Counted from the first letter of the stretch, positions 33,994 through 43,525 are shown. The stretch: DNA of 64,000 nt from Nocardia abscessus (GCF_015477775.1 NZ_JADLQO010000018.1:141390-205389); one strand, 5' to 3'. Notes: generated by a model not told the origin, from the letters alone. A program made the numbers and translations.

Positions 33994-36114
33994 TCAGGAC
34001 GAACCGGCCGTTCCGAGCCCGTTGATCGAGGGCGGCAGATCCGGTTTCGTCGCACCCGGACCGGCGAGCAGACGCTTGAGAATCTTGCCGGTGTCGCCAC
34101 GCGGCAGCGCCGAGAGGAAGGTGACGTCCCGGGGAACCGAGAAGCGGCTGAGGCGGTTGCGGATGTAGGTGCGGACCATGTCCGAATCGAGCCCGGCCCC
34201 TTCGCGTTTCACCACGAATGCCACGAGCCGCTGACCGAATTCGTGATCCGGCACCCCCACCACCGCGACGTCGCTGACCTGCGGCAGGTGTGCGAGCGCC
34301 TCCTCCACCGGGCGCGGGAAGACGTTCTCGCCACCGGAGATGATCATCTCGTCGTCTCGTCCTGCGATGAACAACCGGCCCGCGGCGTCGAGATAGCCGA
34401 GGTCGCCGGTGTCCAGCATGCCGTGCGCCTCGTCGGGTGGCGCCGAGTTGACGTACCCGTCGAACAGCATGTGGTTGCCCACGAAGATGTGCCCGGTGGC
34501 GCCGATCGGCAACCGGCGGTGGTCCGGCCCGAGCACGGCGACCTTGGTGCCCAGTGGCGGGCTACCCGCCGTGGTGGGCGAGGTGTGCAGGTCTTCGGGC
34601 GTCGCGATCGTCGCCCACGAGACCTCGGTGGAGCCGTAGACGTTGTAGAGGACGTCGCCGTAGGCATCCATGAACCGCTCGACGGTCGCCCCCGCGAGCG
34701 GCGCGCCGCAACTGATCATGTGCCGCAGGCTGGAGGTGTCGTAGCGCGTGCGCACGTGCGCGGGCAGATCGAGGATGCGCTGCACCATGGTCGGCACCAC
34801 GATCACCGTGTTGACCTTGTGCTCGGCGATGCGACGCAGGCAGTCCTCCGCGTCGAACCGTTCGGCGAGCACCACGGTCGCGCGCAGCGCGGTGCTCAAC
34901 TGCAGCCCGGCCAGCCCCCAGGTGTGGAACAGCGGCGCCGGAATCAGCATGGTCTCGTCCATCTGCATCGGGATGCGCGACAGCAGTGCCGCGATGGACC
35001 CGAAGCCTTTCGGATGCGGCCTGCGCGCCCCCTTCGGCGTCCCGCTGGTCCCGGAGGTGAGCACGATGAGCCGCCCCGGCTGGGCAGGCGTGCGAAAAGC
35101 GGTGTGCCCCTGCGCCAGTAGTTGATTCACGGTCGTCCGGTCCGGGGCAGGCGGGCGTTCGTCGGTGTTGTAGCGCGGGATGTCGGCGTGCAGATAGCGC
35201 ACCAACTCCTCCAGATCGCCGTCGACGAACAGCGCCGACAGCCGATCGCGCTGCACGATCTCCTCGATGGTGCGCCCCGCCAGACCGGAATTCAGCAGGG
35301 CCACATCCACGCCGAGCTTGCCCGCGGCGACCATGCATTCGACCATGCCCGCGTGGTTGCGCGCCAGCAGTCCGATCGCGTCGCCCGAGCCGAGACCGTG
35401 CGCGGCCATCGCCGCGGCCAGCGCGGTGGTCCGCTCGTCCATGTCCGCGAAGGACCGGGTGCCGCGGTCGTCGATGATCGCGGTCCGCTCCGGCGCGTAC
35501 GCCGCGCCCGCCGCGTAACCGCCCGCCAGATTGAAACCCCACTTCGCCAGCGAGCGCAGCTGTCTGATGCTGCGATCGAGCCGCACCGGCAGCACGACGC
35601 CGGTGGCGACCATCTGCCGCGCGACGCCCGCGTTGCGCAGGATCGGCGAATCCTCACCGTTGACGACCAACGAGGTCCGCGCGCCCTTGGCGACATCGGC
35701 CACCCGCTTCAGTCCGCTCTTGGTCCACTCCGCGATCGCCACATTGGACAGCTCCGCGACCCGCGGATGCACCCGGCTCGGCGCGAAATAGGTGACCGTG
35801 ACCTTGGTGCGCTCCTCGTCTCCGTGCAGCCGCACCGAAGCGAAGCTGCCCAGTGCGGCGTATTGCATTTCGAAGCTCTCGTACCACCGGCCTACGCTCA
35901 GACGGATCTGATGGGTGCGGATGCCGGTCCCATAGGTGCCGACACGCATCTGCCAGACCACGTTGCCGTCGGCGGATTGGATCTGCTCGCACGCGCCGAT
36001 ACCGGTGAACATGCGCGGATACGTCTGCGGTTCGAGCAGCAGATCCCAGATGGTCTTGCGGGCGATCGCGAATTCCGCGACCACATCGATGACATCGGTA
36101 ACCAACTTGTGCAC
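33994..36114 (-). CDS. Acyl-CoA synthetase with N-terminal START-like domain
   Basis: A 706-residue two-domain protein. Residues 1-140 look like a SRPBCC/START lipid-binding domain (FAIARKTIWDLLLEPQTYPR, VTVTYFAPSRVHP). From about 190 a complete adenylating enzyme follows: TSGTSGTPKGARRPH (ATP loop), YNVYGSTEVSW, LDTGDLGYLDAAGRLFIAGR, and the C-terminal RGDTGKILKR lysine. The ligase makes acyl-CoA from a fatty or related acid; the extra domain may present the lipid. Start is GTG 36114; a stop 60 bases upstream rules out a longer form. Confidence 0.88.
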   Translation of the reverse strand: MHKLVTDVIDVVAEFAIARKTIWDLLLEPQTYPRMFTGIGACEQIQSADGNVVWQMRVGTYGTGIRTHQIRLSVGRWYESFEMQYAALGSFASVRLHGDEERTKVTVTYFAPSRVHPRVAELSNVAIAEWTKSGLKRVADVAKGARTSLVVNGEDSPILRNAGVARQMVATGVVLPVRLDRSIRQLRSLAKWGFNLAGGYAAGAAYAPERTAIIDDRGTRSFADMDERTTALAAAMAAHGLGSGDAIGLLARNHAGMVECMVAAGKLGVDVALLNSGLAGRTIEEIVQRDRLSALFVDGDLEELVRYLHADIPRYNTDERPPAPDRTTVNQLLAQGHTAFRTPAQPGRLIVLTSGTSGTPKGARRPHPKGFGSIAALLSRIPMQMDETMLIPAPLFHTWGLAGLQLSTALRATVVLAERFDAEDCLRRIAEHKVNTVIVVPTMVQRILDLPAHVRTRYDTSSLRHMISCGAPLAGATVERFMDAYGDVLYNVYGSTEVSWATIATPEDLHTSPTTAGSPPLGTKVAVLGPDHRRLPIGATGHIFVGNHMLFDGYVNSAPPDEAHGMLDTGDLGYLDAAGRLFIAGRDDEMIISGGENVFPRPVEEALAHLPQVSDVAVVGVPDHEFGQRLVAFVVKREGAGLDSDMVRTYIRNRLSRFSVPRDVTFLSALPRGDTGKILKRLLAGPGATKPDLPPSINGLGTAGSS

Positions 36115-36398
36115 TTCTCGTCGGCCGGTTCGAAGAACTTCGGGTCGGCGGGTAGCTCCTTTGTAACGTCAGTCACAGATAAGGTCAAGTAGCCCCGGCC
36201 TCGCCGCCACTACCAGCGATACGCAGGAAATACGCTGCGATTGCCCAGCATTCACCTGAACCTGGGAACCGACCCAATTCACCCGCGCGGCGCATGTGAA
36301 TCAGCCCAACGATCAGCGAAACCCCCGCCAGGCGGCGACGGCCGATCCTAACGTCGCAGACGCCTGCTCGGCAGGACCGCACGCTGGCTGGAGAGGTT

Positions 36399-36632
36399 AT
36401 GGACGACAAGCCCGCACGACGTATCGCGCACTCCCGCACCGAGGAGATCCTCGATTTCTTCGGCAAATGCCGAGCGTGCGGCTATCCCGCTTACGCGGAG
36501 ACCACCACGCTGCGCTACGACAACGGCGAGATGGAGACCAAGGTCATCGCCAGCTGCGCCCTGCCGTGCGGCTGGACGGGCGAGGTCTCCGCGACACCGA
36601 TGACCGAGTCGGCCCCCCGCGCACGCACCTGA
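36399..36632 (+). CDS. Small Cys-motif (zinc-ribbon-like) protein
   Basis: A 77-residue protein with CRACGYP and, 30 residues later, CALPCGW. Two such cysteine pairs suggest a small zinc-binding fold, though not a standard named ribbon. GGAGAGGTT precedes the ATG. The 284 bases before it hold only a divergent promoter region for the ligase gene. It ends 6 bases from the end of the converging sigma-factor gene. Confidence 0.75.
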   Translation: MDDKPARRIAHSRTEEILDFFGKCRACGYPAYAETTTLRYDNGEMETKVIASCALPCGWTGEVSATPMTESAPRART

Positions 36633-36638
36633 GACAAA

Positions 36639-37478
36639 TCAGGCCGCGCGCGCGGCGAGTTCGTCGGAGCCGAGCGCGCGCTCGCGCAGATCCTTGAGGA
36701 TCCGGGCGAGGATGCGCGACACCTGCATCTGGGAGACGCCCAGGTATTCCGCGATCTGAGTCTGGGTCTTGGACTCGAAGAAGCGCATGATCAGCACCTG
36801 CCGATCGCGCGCGGGCAGTTCCGCGATCAGCGGACGCACCGCCATCGCCTGCTCCAGCAGGTTGTAGCAGGGCTCCTCGGCGCCGAGCGTGTCGGCGAGC
36901 GGTTGCGGTGCGCCGTCGCCGTCCTCGCGACCACCGGTGTCCAGCGAGTTGGTCTGGTAGGCGTTACCCGCGATGAGCGCCTGGGTGACCTCGCCGACCT
37001 CGACGTCCAATTCGGCGGCGATCTCCCGTGCCGTCGGCATCCGCCCGAGCCGATGCGACAGCGTCTCGGTGGCGGGACCGATGCGCAACTGGATCTCCTT
37101 GAGCCGTCGCGGCACTCGCAAGGACCAGGTGTTGTCCCGGAAGTGCCTGCGCACCTCGCCCATGATGGTGGGGACCGCGAACCCGAGGAACGCGCTGCCG
37201 CGGGAGACGTCGAAACGGTCCACCGCGAGCACCAAGCCCACCCGGGCGATCTGCAGCAGGTCGTCGTAGGACTCGCCGCGGCCGGAGAACTTGCGGGCGA
37301 TGTGTTCGGCGAGCGGGAGACACCGCCGCATCACCTCCTCGCGCAGCGCGGCGCGATGGGGATCGTCCTCGTCCATCGCGGCCATCTTCTCGAACCACGG
37401 CTCGATATTGTCGTAGCTGTCGCCCGCACGCGTGCGGCCCGTCGCGCCGTTTCCGTCGGTCGTGAACTCACGTGTCAT
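36639..37478 (-). CDS. sigF: SigF/SigB family sigma factor
   Basis: A 279-residue group 3 sigma factor with regions 2 (GRGESYDDLLQIARVGLVLA, FAVPTIMGEVRRHFRD), 3 (LSHRLGRMPTAREIAAEL) and 4 (QIAEYLGVSQMQVSRILARI). It directs RNA polymerase to stress and stationary-phase promoters. ATG 37478 overlaps the end of the anti-sigma gene by 11 bases, the usual usfX-sigF coupling. The promoter ahead of dps fits its own consensus, which points to autoregulation. Confidence 0.92.
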   Translation of the reverse strand: MTREFTTDGNGATGRTRAGDSYDNIEPWFEKMAAMDEDDPHRAALREEVMRRCLPLAEHIARKFSGRGESYDDLLQIARVGLVLAVDRFDVSRGSAFLGFAVPTIMGEVRRHFRDNTWSLRVPRRLKEIQLRIGPATETLSHRLGRMPTAREIAAELDVEVGEVTQALIAGNAYQTNSLDTGGREDGDGAPQPLADTLGAEEPCYNLLEQAMAVRPLIAELPARDRQVLIMRFFESKTQTQIAEYLGVSQMQVSRILARILKDLRERALGSDELAARAA

Positions 37479-37908
37479 CAAATGGCCCTCGTTCCCAACT
37501 GAACTCGATAACGGTCTGATACCCGCCAATCTTCGAATCAAAAGGGTCACGAGAAATCGACAGGGAACTGGTGAGCATGCGGACCAGTTCCCAGCTCAAC
37601 GGATCGCCCTCGATCTCGTCGCCGGACGCGCCGACCGTGTCGACGCGCACGCTCATCCGGTCGACGCCGTAGGCGAACTCACAGCCCAGCGTCGAACCGG
37701 GCACGCAGCCCGCCAGCAGCATCGTGGCCGCCTCGTTGATCGCCAGGCGAATGTCGGCGGCCGCGGCGAAGGGAACGTCGGCGACCAGGCACACGGTGTC
37801 GGCCATGCCGCGGATCAGGGCCAGGTGTCGCGCGTCGGCGGGGATCCGCACCGCGACCGTGGTGGTCTCGGTGGCGGGCGCGCCGAACGCGCATGTGATC
37901 ACCCGCAT
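37468..37908 (-). CDS. Anti-sigma factor, RsbW/UsfX-like
   Basis: A 146-residue histidine-kinase-like ATPase domain. The N-box appears as DIRLAINEAATMLLAG, and the central part is as in RsbW/UsfX. It should bind and hold the SigF protein encoded right after it. The ATG overlaps the dps stop by one base (TGATG) and its end overlaps sigF by 11 bases. A GTG start 27 bases earlier would lie inside dps and is less likely. Confidence 0.85.
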   Translation of the reverse strand: MRVITCAFGAPATETTTVAVRIPADARHLALIRGMADTVCLVADVPFAAAADIRLAINEAATMLLAGCVPGSTLGCEFAYGVDRMSVRVDTVGASGDEIEGDPLSWELVRMLTSSLSISRDPFDSKIGGYQTVIEFSWERGPFDDT

Positions 37909-38387
37909 CAGACCGTGGCGAGTTGCGCTTGCCACATCCAGTGCAACTGCTCCAGTCGCGCCGCGATGGCCAGGAACAGATCCTGGGTCACCGGATCGGC
38001 CTTCTCGGTCGCCGCGATCCGCTCACGCAGCCGCTTGATCACGGCGGCGAGGTTGCCGACGATCGTGTCGATGATGTCGGTGTCCTGCTGCCAGCCATCG
38101 CCGATACCGATCGCGCCGGAATCCCTGGCCACGGTCGCGGCGCGCCCGTCCGGGCTGACCCCGACAGCGGTGGCGCGTTCCGCGGCGGCGTCGGTGAAAT
38201 CCCGTGCCACGGTGACCAATTCGTCCAGCGCCAAGTGCACCGACCGGAAATTGGAGCCGACCACATTCCAGTGCGCCTGCTTCGCGATCAGCGACAGATC
38301 GATCAGGTCGACCACCGTCGCCTGCAGCGTCTCGCCCGCGATGCGCTGCTGCTCCGGGTCCAGGGTGCTGGTGATGGGTTGGGACAT
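37908..38387 (-). CDS. dps: Dps family DNA-protecting ferritin-like protein
   Basis: A 159-residue Dps protein. The ferroxidase motif is complete: KQAHWNVVGSNFRSVHLALD then ELVTVARDFTDAAAERATAVG. Twelve such subunits form a shell that stores iron and shields DNA during stress. It is first in an operon with anti-sigma and sigF, under a SigF-like promoter, so it is both a stress-protection gene and the leader of the regulatory unit. Confidence 0.93.
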   Translation of the reverse strand: MSQPITSTLDPEQQRIAGETLQATVVDLIDLSLIAKQAHWNVVGSNFRSVHLALDELVTVARDFTDAAAERATAVGVSPDGRAATVARDSGAIGIGDGWQQDTDIIDTIVGNLAAVIKRLRERIAATEKADPVTQDLFLAIAARLEQLHWMWQAQLATV

Positions 38388-38428
38388 CGCTTCGAACCTT
38401 TCTGCCGTCGATCCGGGTCATCGACGGT

Positions 38429-38453
38429 CTACCCAGCTCTGCGGCGATAAACC
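38429..38453 (-). promoter_or_regulatory. SigF-type promoter of the dps-anti-sigma-sigF operon
   Basis: On the minus strand AGGTTT and GGGTAG are separated by 14 bases (GGTTT 38453-38449, GGGTA 38434-38430). This is close to the mycobacterial SigF consensus GGTTT-N15-17-GGGTA. Initiation would fall about 35 bases before the dps ATG. Confidence 0.65.
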
Positions 38454-38562
38454 TCGCAGCGGCTTCCCCGGACGGGCGAAACGGGGTGGGTACCCCGGAC
38501 GGGAGGTTGCCGTAACGGCAACAACATTTGCCGATTTGACCGTTTACTCGGCACGGTGGGGC

Positions 38563-39591
38563 ATGGCTGAGCAGAAGCAAGTGGATGTGATGGTGATCGG
38601 CGGCGGAGCAGCCGGTCTGTCGGCGGCGCTGACCTTGGCTAGGGCACGCCGCACGGTGGTCGTGGTCGACGCGCGGGAGCCGCGCAACGCCCCCGCCGCG
38701 GGCGTGCACGGATGGCTGACCCGCGAGGGCATCCCACCGGCGGCGTTGGTGACGATCGGCGCACGGGAAGTCGAACAGTACGGTGGGCGGATCAGGTACG
38801 CGCGGGCCGTGGCGGCGCGGCGGACGCCGGATGGGTTCGTGGTGGACACCGACCGGGGGGAGCCGTTGCGTGCTCGCCGACTGCTCGTCGCGGCCGGCTC
38901 GACGGACGAACTTCCACCGATCGGCGGCCTGCGCGAACGGTGGGGCCGCGACGTGGTGCACTGCCCGTACTGCCACGGCTGGGAGATCCGTGACCGCCCG
39001 ATCGGCGTGCTCGGCTCGGTGCACCACGCCCTGCTGTTCCGGCAGTGGAGCGCCTCGGTGACGCTGTTGCGGCACACCTCCCCCGCGCCGGACGCGGAGC
39101 AGGCCGAGCAACTCGCGGCCCGCGGCATCGCGGTGGTGGAGGGCGTGGTGAGCGCACTGGAGGTGGTGGACGACCGTCTCGCCGGGGCGCGGCTGGAATC
39201 CGGCCGCGTCGTGCCGATCGCCGCGCTGGCGCTCGCGCCGCTGCTGGTCGCCCGCGACGCGCTGCTGCTCGGCCTCGGCGCCGAAACGGCCCGGCACCCT
39301 TCGGGAGCGGGCACCCACGTGGTGGCCGACGCTGGTGGCCGCACCTCGGTGCCCGGCGTCTGGGTGGCGGGCAACGTCACCGACGTGGTCGCCGGGGTGG
39401 TGCAGTCCGCCGCCGGTGGCGTCACGGCCGCCGCCGCGATCAACGCGGACCTCGTCGCGGAGGACACCCGCCTGGCCGTCGACCGGCGGCGCACCGAGCG
39501 ATTCTCCGCCGACCTCGAGCGAGTGAACGCCGAGCGGGTACTCGGCGCTCGGCGCCACGGATTGGACTCGCTGCTGCCACCGCCGAGCTGA
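38563..39591 (+). CDS. Thioredoxin-reductase-like FAD/NAD(P) oxidoreductase
   Basis: A 342-residue flavoprotein. FAD motif VIGGGAAGLSAALTLARARR, redox CxxC in HCPYCHGWEIRD, and the second nucleotide fold beginning PIGVLGS. The C-terminal motif GVWVAGNVTD binds FAD. It is of the actinobacterial 'CPYCHGWE' group, which differs from housekeeping TrxB (CATC), and its partner is unclear. It is divergent from dps, so a stress role is plausible. Confidence 0.85.
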   Translation: MAEQKQVDVMVIGGGAAGLSAALTLARARRTVVVVDAREPRNAPAAGVHGWLTREGIPPAALVTIGAREVEQYGGRIRYARAVAARRTPDGFVVDTDRGEPLRARRLLVAAGSTDELPPIGGLRERWGRDVVHCPYCHGWEIRDRPIGVLGSVHHALLFRQWSASVTLLRHTSPAPDAEQAEQLAARGIAVVEGVVSALEVVDDRLAGARLESGRVVPIAALALAPLLVARDALLLGLGAETARHPSGAGTHVVADAGGRTSVPGVWVAGNVTDVVAGVVQSAAGGVTAAAAINADLVAEDTRLAVDRRRTERFSADLERVNAERVLGARRHGLDSLLPPPS

Positions 39592-39658
39592 CCGCACCGG
39601 CCGGTGCGGGCTCAGCGCTGCACTATGGTGTGATCCACACGACACGGGGAGGTGCGGG

Positions 39659-41146
39659 ATGTCAGAACGGACGGCCACACCCTTGCGGGCGGCGACGATG
39701 ACCGAATTCGCCGATCGCGTCTCGACACCGGGTTACGACCGCTCCCGAATCTCCCCGGGCATCGTGCATTTCGGAGTCGGCGGATTCCATCGGGCGCACC
39801 AGGCGATGTACGTCGACCGATTGCTCGAACGCGGCCTCGGAGACGAGTGGGGCATCTGCGGAGTGGGCCTACTACCCGGTGATCGCCGCATGCGCGACGT
39901 GCTCCGGGCGCAGGACGGCCTGTACACACTGTCGACCGTCGCCCCCGACGGTACGTGGACCACCCGCACCATCGGCTCCCTCGTCGAATACCGGTACGCG
40001 CCGGACGATCCGGAGGCCGTCGTGGCGAAGCTCGCCGACCCGGCCACCCGGATCGTCTCGCTCACCATCACCGAGGGCGGGTACCACATCGCGCCCGCCA
40101 CCGGAGAGTTCGACGCCGACGATCCCGCGATTCGCGCCGATCTCGCCGGGGACGCGCCGCCCGCCACCGTTTTCGGGCTCGTCGTCGAAGCCCTGGCCCG
40201 GCGCAGGTCGCGCGGCATCGCGCCGTTCACCGTGCTGTCCTGCGACAACATCGAGGGCAACGGGAACGTCGCGCGCCGGATGTTCGGCGCGTTCGCCGCG
40301 CTGCGTGATGCCGAGCTCGGATCCTGGGTGGCGCAGCAGGTGCGTTTCCCGAATTCGATGGTGGACCGGATCACTCCGGTCACTCCGCCCGGAGCCACCG
40401 GCGAGATCGAGCGGCGTTATGGGCTCACCGACCGCTGGCCGGTCGTGACCGAGCCGTTCGTGCAGTGGGTGCTGGAGGATTCCTTCGGACTCGGCCGCCC
40501 GCCCTTCGAGCAGGTCGGCGTGCAGCTCGTCGACGACGTCACCCCGTACGAGCTGATGAAGCTGCGATTGTTGAACGCGAGCCACCAGGCGCTGTGCTAC
40601 TTCGGATATCTGAGCGGCTACCGGCTGGTCCACGACGCCGCGCAGGACCCGGCCTTCCGGCGATTCCTGTTGCGATACATGGATGCCGAGGCGACACCGA
40701 CGTTGCGCGCGGTACCCGGTGTCGATCTGGACACCTACAAGCGGACCCTGCTCGACCGGTTCGCCAACCCCGCGATCGGTGACACCATCGCCCGGCTGTG
40801 CGCGGAATCCTCCGACCGGATTCCGAAGTGGCTGCTGCCGGTGGTCCGGGCGCAGCTCGCCACCGGCGGCGAGATCGACTGCGCGGCGGCGGTAGTCGCG
40901 AGCTGGGCACGCTATGCCGAGGGTGTCGACGAGCGAGGGGAGCCGATCGAGATCGTGGACCGGCTACGCGACCGGCTCGTACCACTCGCACGGCGTCAGC
41001 GCGAGCAGCCCACCGCGTTCCTCGAGGAGCGTTCCCTGTTCGGCGATCTGATCGAGCACCCGCGCTTCGTGTCCGCCTATCTGGCGACCCTGGACGCACT
41101 GCGCACCAGGGGCGCACGTGCCACCGTCGAGAATTTGGCTCGCTAG
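39659..41146 (+). CDS. Mannitol dehydrogenase family protein
   Basis: A 495-residue polyol dehydrogenase of the long-chain mannitol/fructuronate family. Signatures: IVHFGVGGFHRAHQAMYVD (NAD fold), SCDNIEGNGNVARRM, and the catalytic-Lys region YELMKLRLLNASHQAL. It oxidises mannitol or related polyols to the ketose. GGGGAGG precedes the ATG. Its stop shares CTAG with that of the converging thioesterase gene. Confidence 0.92.
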   Translation: MSERTATPLRAATMTEFADRVSTPGYDRSRISPGIVHFGVGGFHRAHQAMYVDRLLERGLGDEWGICGVGLLPGDRRMRDVLRAQDGLYTLSTVAPDGTWTTRTIGSLVEYRYAPDDPEAVVAKLADPATRIVSLTITEGGYHIAPATGEFDADDPAIRADLAGDAPPATVFGLVVEALARRRSRGIAPFTVLSCDNIEGNGNVARRMFGAFAALRDAELGSWVAQQVRFPNSMVDRITPVTPPGATGEIERRYGLTDRWPVVTEPFVQWVLEDSFGLGRPPFEQVGVQLVDDVTPYELMKLRLLNASHQALCYFGYLSGYRLVHDAAQDPAFRRFLLRYMDAEATPTLRAVPGVDLDTYKRTLLDRFANPAIGDTIARLCAESSDRIPKWLLPVVRAQLATGGEIDCAAAVVASWARYAEGVDERGEPIEIVDRLRDRLVPLARRQREQPTAFLEERSLFGDLIEHPRFVSAYLATLDALRTRGARATVENLAR

Positions 41147-41901
41147 CGCGGGGTGATGCGGGCGACCGCTCGGCATTCCGCGCCGACCGCGAACCACACG
41201 TCGAGGCTCGCGTCGGTGCGGCGGGACACGAGCTCGACGGCCTCCCCGGACCGCACCGGCTTCCCGTACTCGACCACCACGCGATGCGGGCCGGATTTCA
41301 GTTCGGCGTGATCGGCGAGAACCTCCTCCAGTGCGGTGAGGTAGACCGCGTTGTTCATATGGTCGAGCAGATCGATATCGGTGACTCGCAGCGGGAATTG
41401 CCGGGTCTCGACGCCGGGCTCGCCTGCCGCGGGCATCGGGTCGGTGAGTTCGGCCTTCCAGCGCAGCCGATGCTCGGTCGTGCACGCCAGCATGGGCGCG
41501 AGGAACCGGTCGCTCATCCGGGCAGGCACACCCGACTCGGTGCCGAAGTGGATGAGGAAGCTCTCGGTCTCCACCAGACCGCCCGCGCTGCCGCAGACCT
41601 GGACGCGCATCGTGCACCACCGGGTGGACGTCGCCGAGGGCCAGCGCCGCAGCGTAGCCCAATCGCCGAACGAAAGCGGTTTCAGCGCGTCGAAGACCGT
41701 CCTGCGGATCACCCACAGCCGATGGATGTCGCCGTCCTGCAGAACCTCGAGATGGTCGTAACCGACGTCCTGCAGGTAGCGTGCCACCCCGTCGAGTCGC
41801 AGGCGCTGATCGCGGTCGGTGTCGGCGAGACGAACAGGCCACCCCGTCTCGAAGGGAGTCAAGACGGCTGGGGGTTCCGGCAGCACGCTGGGAATGACCA
41901 T
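41143..41901 (-). CDS. Acyl-ACP thioesterase family protein
   Basis: A 252-residue double hot-dog protein. ADTDRDQRLRLDGVARYLQD in the first half and TDIDLLDHMNNAVYLTALEE in the second are the standard catalytic helices of FatA/acyl-ACP thioesterases. It should release fatty acids from carrier protein or CoA. M. tuberculosis has a similar protein (Rv2001). It overlaps the mannitol dehydrogenase stop by four bases. Confidence 0.85.
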   Translation of the reverse strand: MVIPSVLPEPPAVLTPFETGWPVRLADTDRDQRLRLDGVARYLQDVGYDHLEVLQDGDIHRLWVIRRTVFDALKPLSFGDWATLRRWPSATSTRWCTMRVQVCGSAGGLVETESFLIHFGTESGVPARMSDRFLAPMLACTTEHRLRWKAELTDPMPAAGEPGVETRQFPLRVTDIDLLDHMNNAVYLTALEEVLADHAELKSGPHRVVVEYGKPVRSGEAVELVSRRTDASLDVWFAVGAECRAVARITPR

Positions 41902-42031
41902 GACCGGATGATGCCAGCCATTTGCCGATATGGCGACGCATACGCGCAGATCGTCATCTTCTCGAGAATATTTCGAACAGCATCAGGAATTTTGCTCAAA
42001 GACTCGCCGACAAGAGGTAATCGCTAAAAGT

Positions 42032-42056
42032 TAGCCACTGCACTATGGGTTAGTGC
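42032..42056 (-). terminator. Probable terminator of the parA-der operon
   Basis: On the minus strand GCACTA-ACCCA-TAGTGC forms a 6-bp hairpin (42056-42040) followed within 15 bases by AACTTTT. It lies about 50 bases after the der stop codon. The rest of 41902-42106 shows no gene. Confidence 0.5.
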
Positions 42057-42106
42057 GAGCCCAGCGTCGGTGGCGTACCAGCGGCGCCGGGGCTCGTCGT
42101 GGTCTC

Positions 42107-43525
42107 CTACTTCTTACGGTCCCGCTTCTCCCGCACCCGCACCGAGATGCGGACCGGCGAACCGTCGAAACCGAACTCCTCGCGCAGCCTGCGCTCCAGG
42201 AAGCGCCGATAGCCCGCCTCCAGGAAGCCGGTGCTGAACAGCACGAACGTCGGTGGCCGGGTGGTCGCCTGGGTGGCGAACAGCACGCGCGGCAACCTGC
42301 CGCCGCGCATCGGCGGCGGGGTCGCGGCGATCACTTCCTTCAGCCAGGTGTTGAGCCTGCCCGTCGAGATGCGCTTGTCCCAGGACTCGAGCGCGGTCTC
42401 CATGGCGGGCACCAGCTTCTGCACAGCGCGGCCGGTGTGCGCGGAGATGTTCACCCGCTGCGCCCACGGCACCCGGATCAGATCCCGGTCGACCTCGCGT
42501 TCCAACTGCAGACGCCGGTCCTCGTCGACCAGATCCCACTTGTTGAACGCCAGCACCAGCGCGCGCCCCGAATCGGCCACCAGGCTGATCACCCGCAGGT
42601 CCTGTTCGGTGATCGGCTGCGAAGCGTCGATCAGCATGATCGCCACTTCCGATGCCTCCAGCGCCGACTTGGTGCGCAGCGAGGCGTAGAACTCCGTGCC
42701 ACTGGCATTGGCGACCTTGCGGCGCAACCCGGCGGTGTCGACGAACTTCCACACCTTGCCGCCCAGTTCGACCAGCGAGTCGACCGGGTCGACCGTGGTG
42801 CCCGCGACATCGTGCACCACCGAGCGCTCGTCGTCGGCCAGCTTGTTCAGCAAGCTCGACTTGCCGACGTTCGGCTTGCCCACCAGCGCCACGCGGCGCG
42901 GGCCGCCTGCGCCGCCCGCCCCCTCGCGCGGGGTCTCCGGGAGCACGCCGAGCACGTCGTCGAGCAGGTCGCCCGTGCCGCGGCCGTGCGCGGCGCTGAC
43001 CATCCGCGGCTCGCCGAGTCCGAGCGACCACAGCGCCGCCGCTTCCGCTTCCACCCGCTGGTCGTCGACCTTGTTGGCGACCAGGATGACCGGAACGGCG
43101 GAGCGGCGCAGCTTCTTCACCGCCGCCTCGTCGGTGGCGGTCGCGCCGACCACGGCGTCGACCACGAGCAGGATCGCGTCGGCGGTCTGCATGGCCAGTT
43201 CGGCCTGCCGGGCCACCGATTGCTGGAGTCCCTTCGCGTCGGGCTCCCACCCTCCGGTGTCCTGGACCAGGAACCGGCGACCCGCCCAGTTCGCCTCGTA
43301 GGACACGCGATCGCGGGTCACTCCCGGAATGTCCTCCACGACCGCCTCACGGCGGCCCAGAATCCGGTTCACCAGCGTCGACTTGCCCACGTTCGGGCGG
43401 CCGACCACCGCGACCGTCGGCATCGCGACGTGTGCGCCGTCCTCGAATTCGGCCTCGAGATCGGCCAGCTCCCAGTCGGCTTCGTCGGTCCAGACGCCGT
43501 CGCCGGCCAGCACATCCTCGTTCAC
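42107..43525 (-). CDS. der: Ribosome biogenesis GTPase Der (EngA)
   Basis: A 472-residue double GTPase. G1 motifs occur twice, GRPNVGKST (about residue 42) and GKPNVGKSS (about residue 215), each with its own DTGG/DTAG and NKVD/NKWD. A KH-like domain follows. It helps mature the 50S subunit. The N-terminus carries an acidic extension of about 33 residues. The GTG start overlaps the cmk stop (GTGA). Matches the Rv1713 position in M. tuberculosis. Confidence 0.95.
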   Translation of the reverse strand: MNEDVLAGDGVWTDEADWELADLEAEFEDGAHVAMPTVAVVGRPNVGKSTLVNRILGRREAVVEDIPGVTRDRVSYEANWAGRRFLVQDTGGWEPDAKGLQQSVARQAELAMQTADAILLVVDAVVGATATDEAAVKKLRRSAVPVILVANKVDDQRVEAEAAALWSLGLGEPRMVSAAHGRGTGDLLDDVLGVLPETPREGAGGAGGPRRVALVGKPNVGKSSLLNKLADDERSVVHDVAGTTVDPVDSLVELGGKVWKFVDTAGLRRKVANASGTEFYASLRTKSALEASEVAIMLIDASQPITEQDLRVISLVADSGRALVLAFNKWDLVDEDRRLQLEREVDRDLIRVPWAQRVNISAHTGRAVQKLVPAMETALESWDKRISTGRLNTWLKEVIAATPPPMRGGRLPRVLFATQATTRPPTFVLFSTGFLEAGYRRFLERRLREEFGFDGSPVRISVRVREKRDRKK

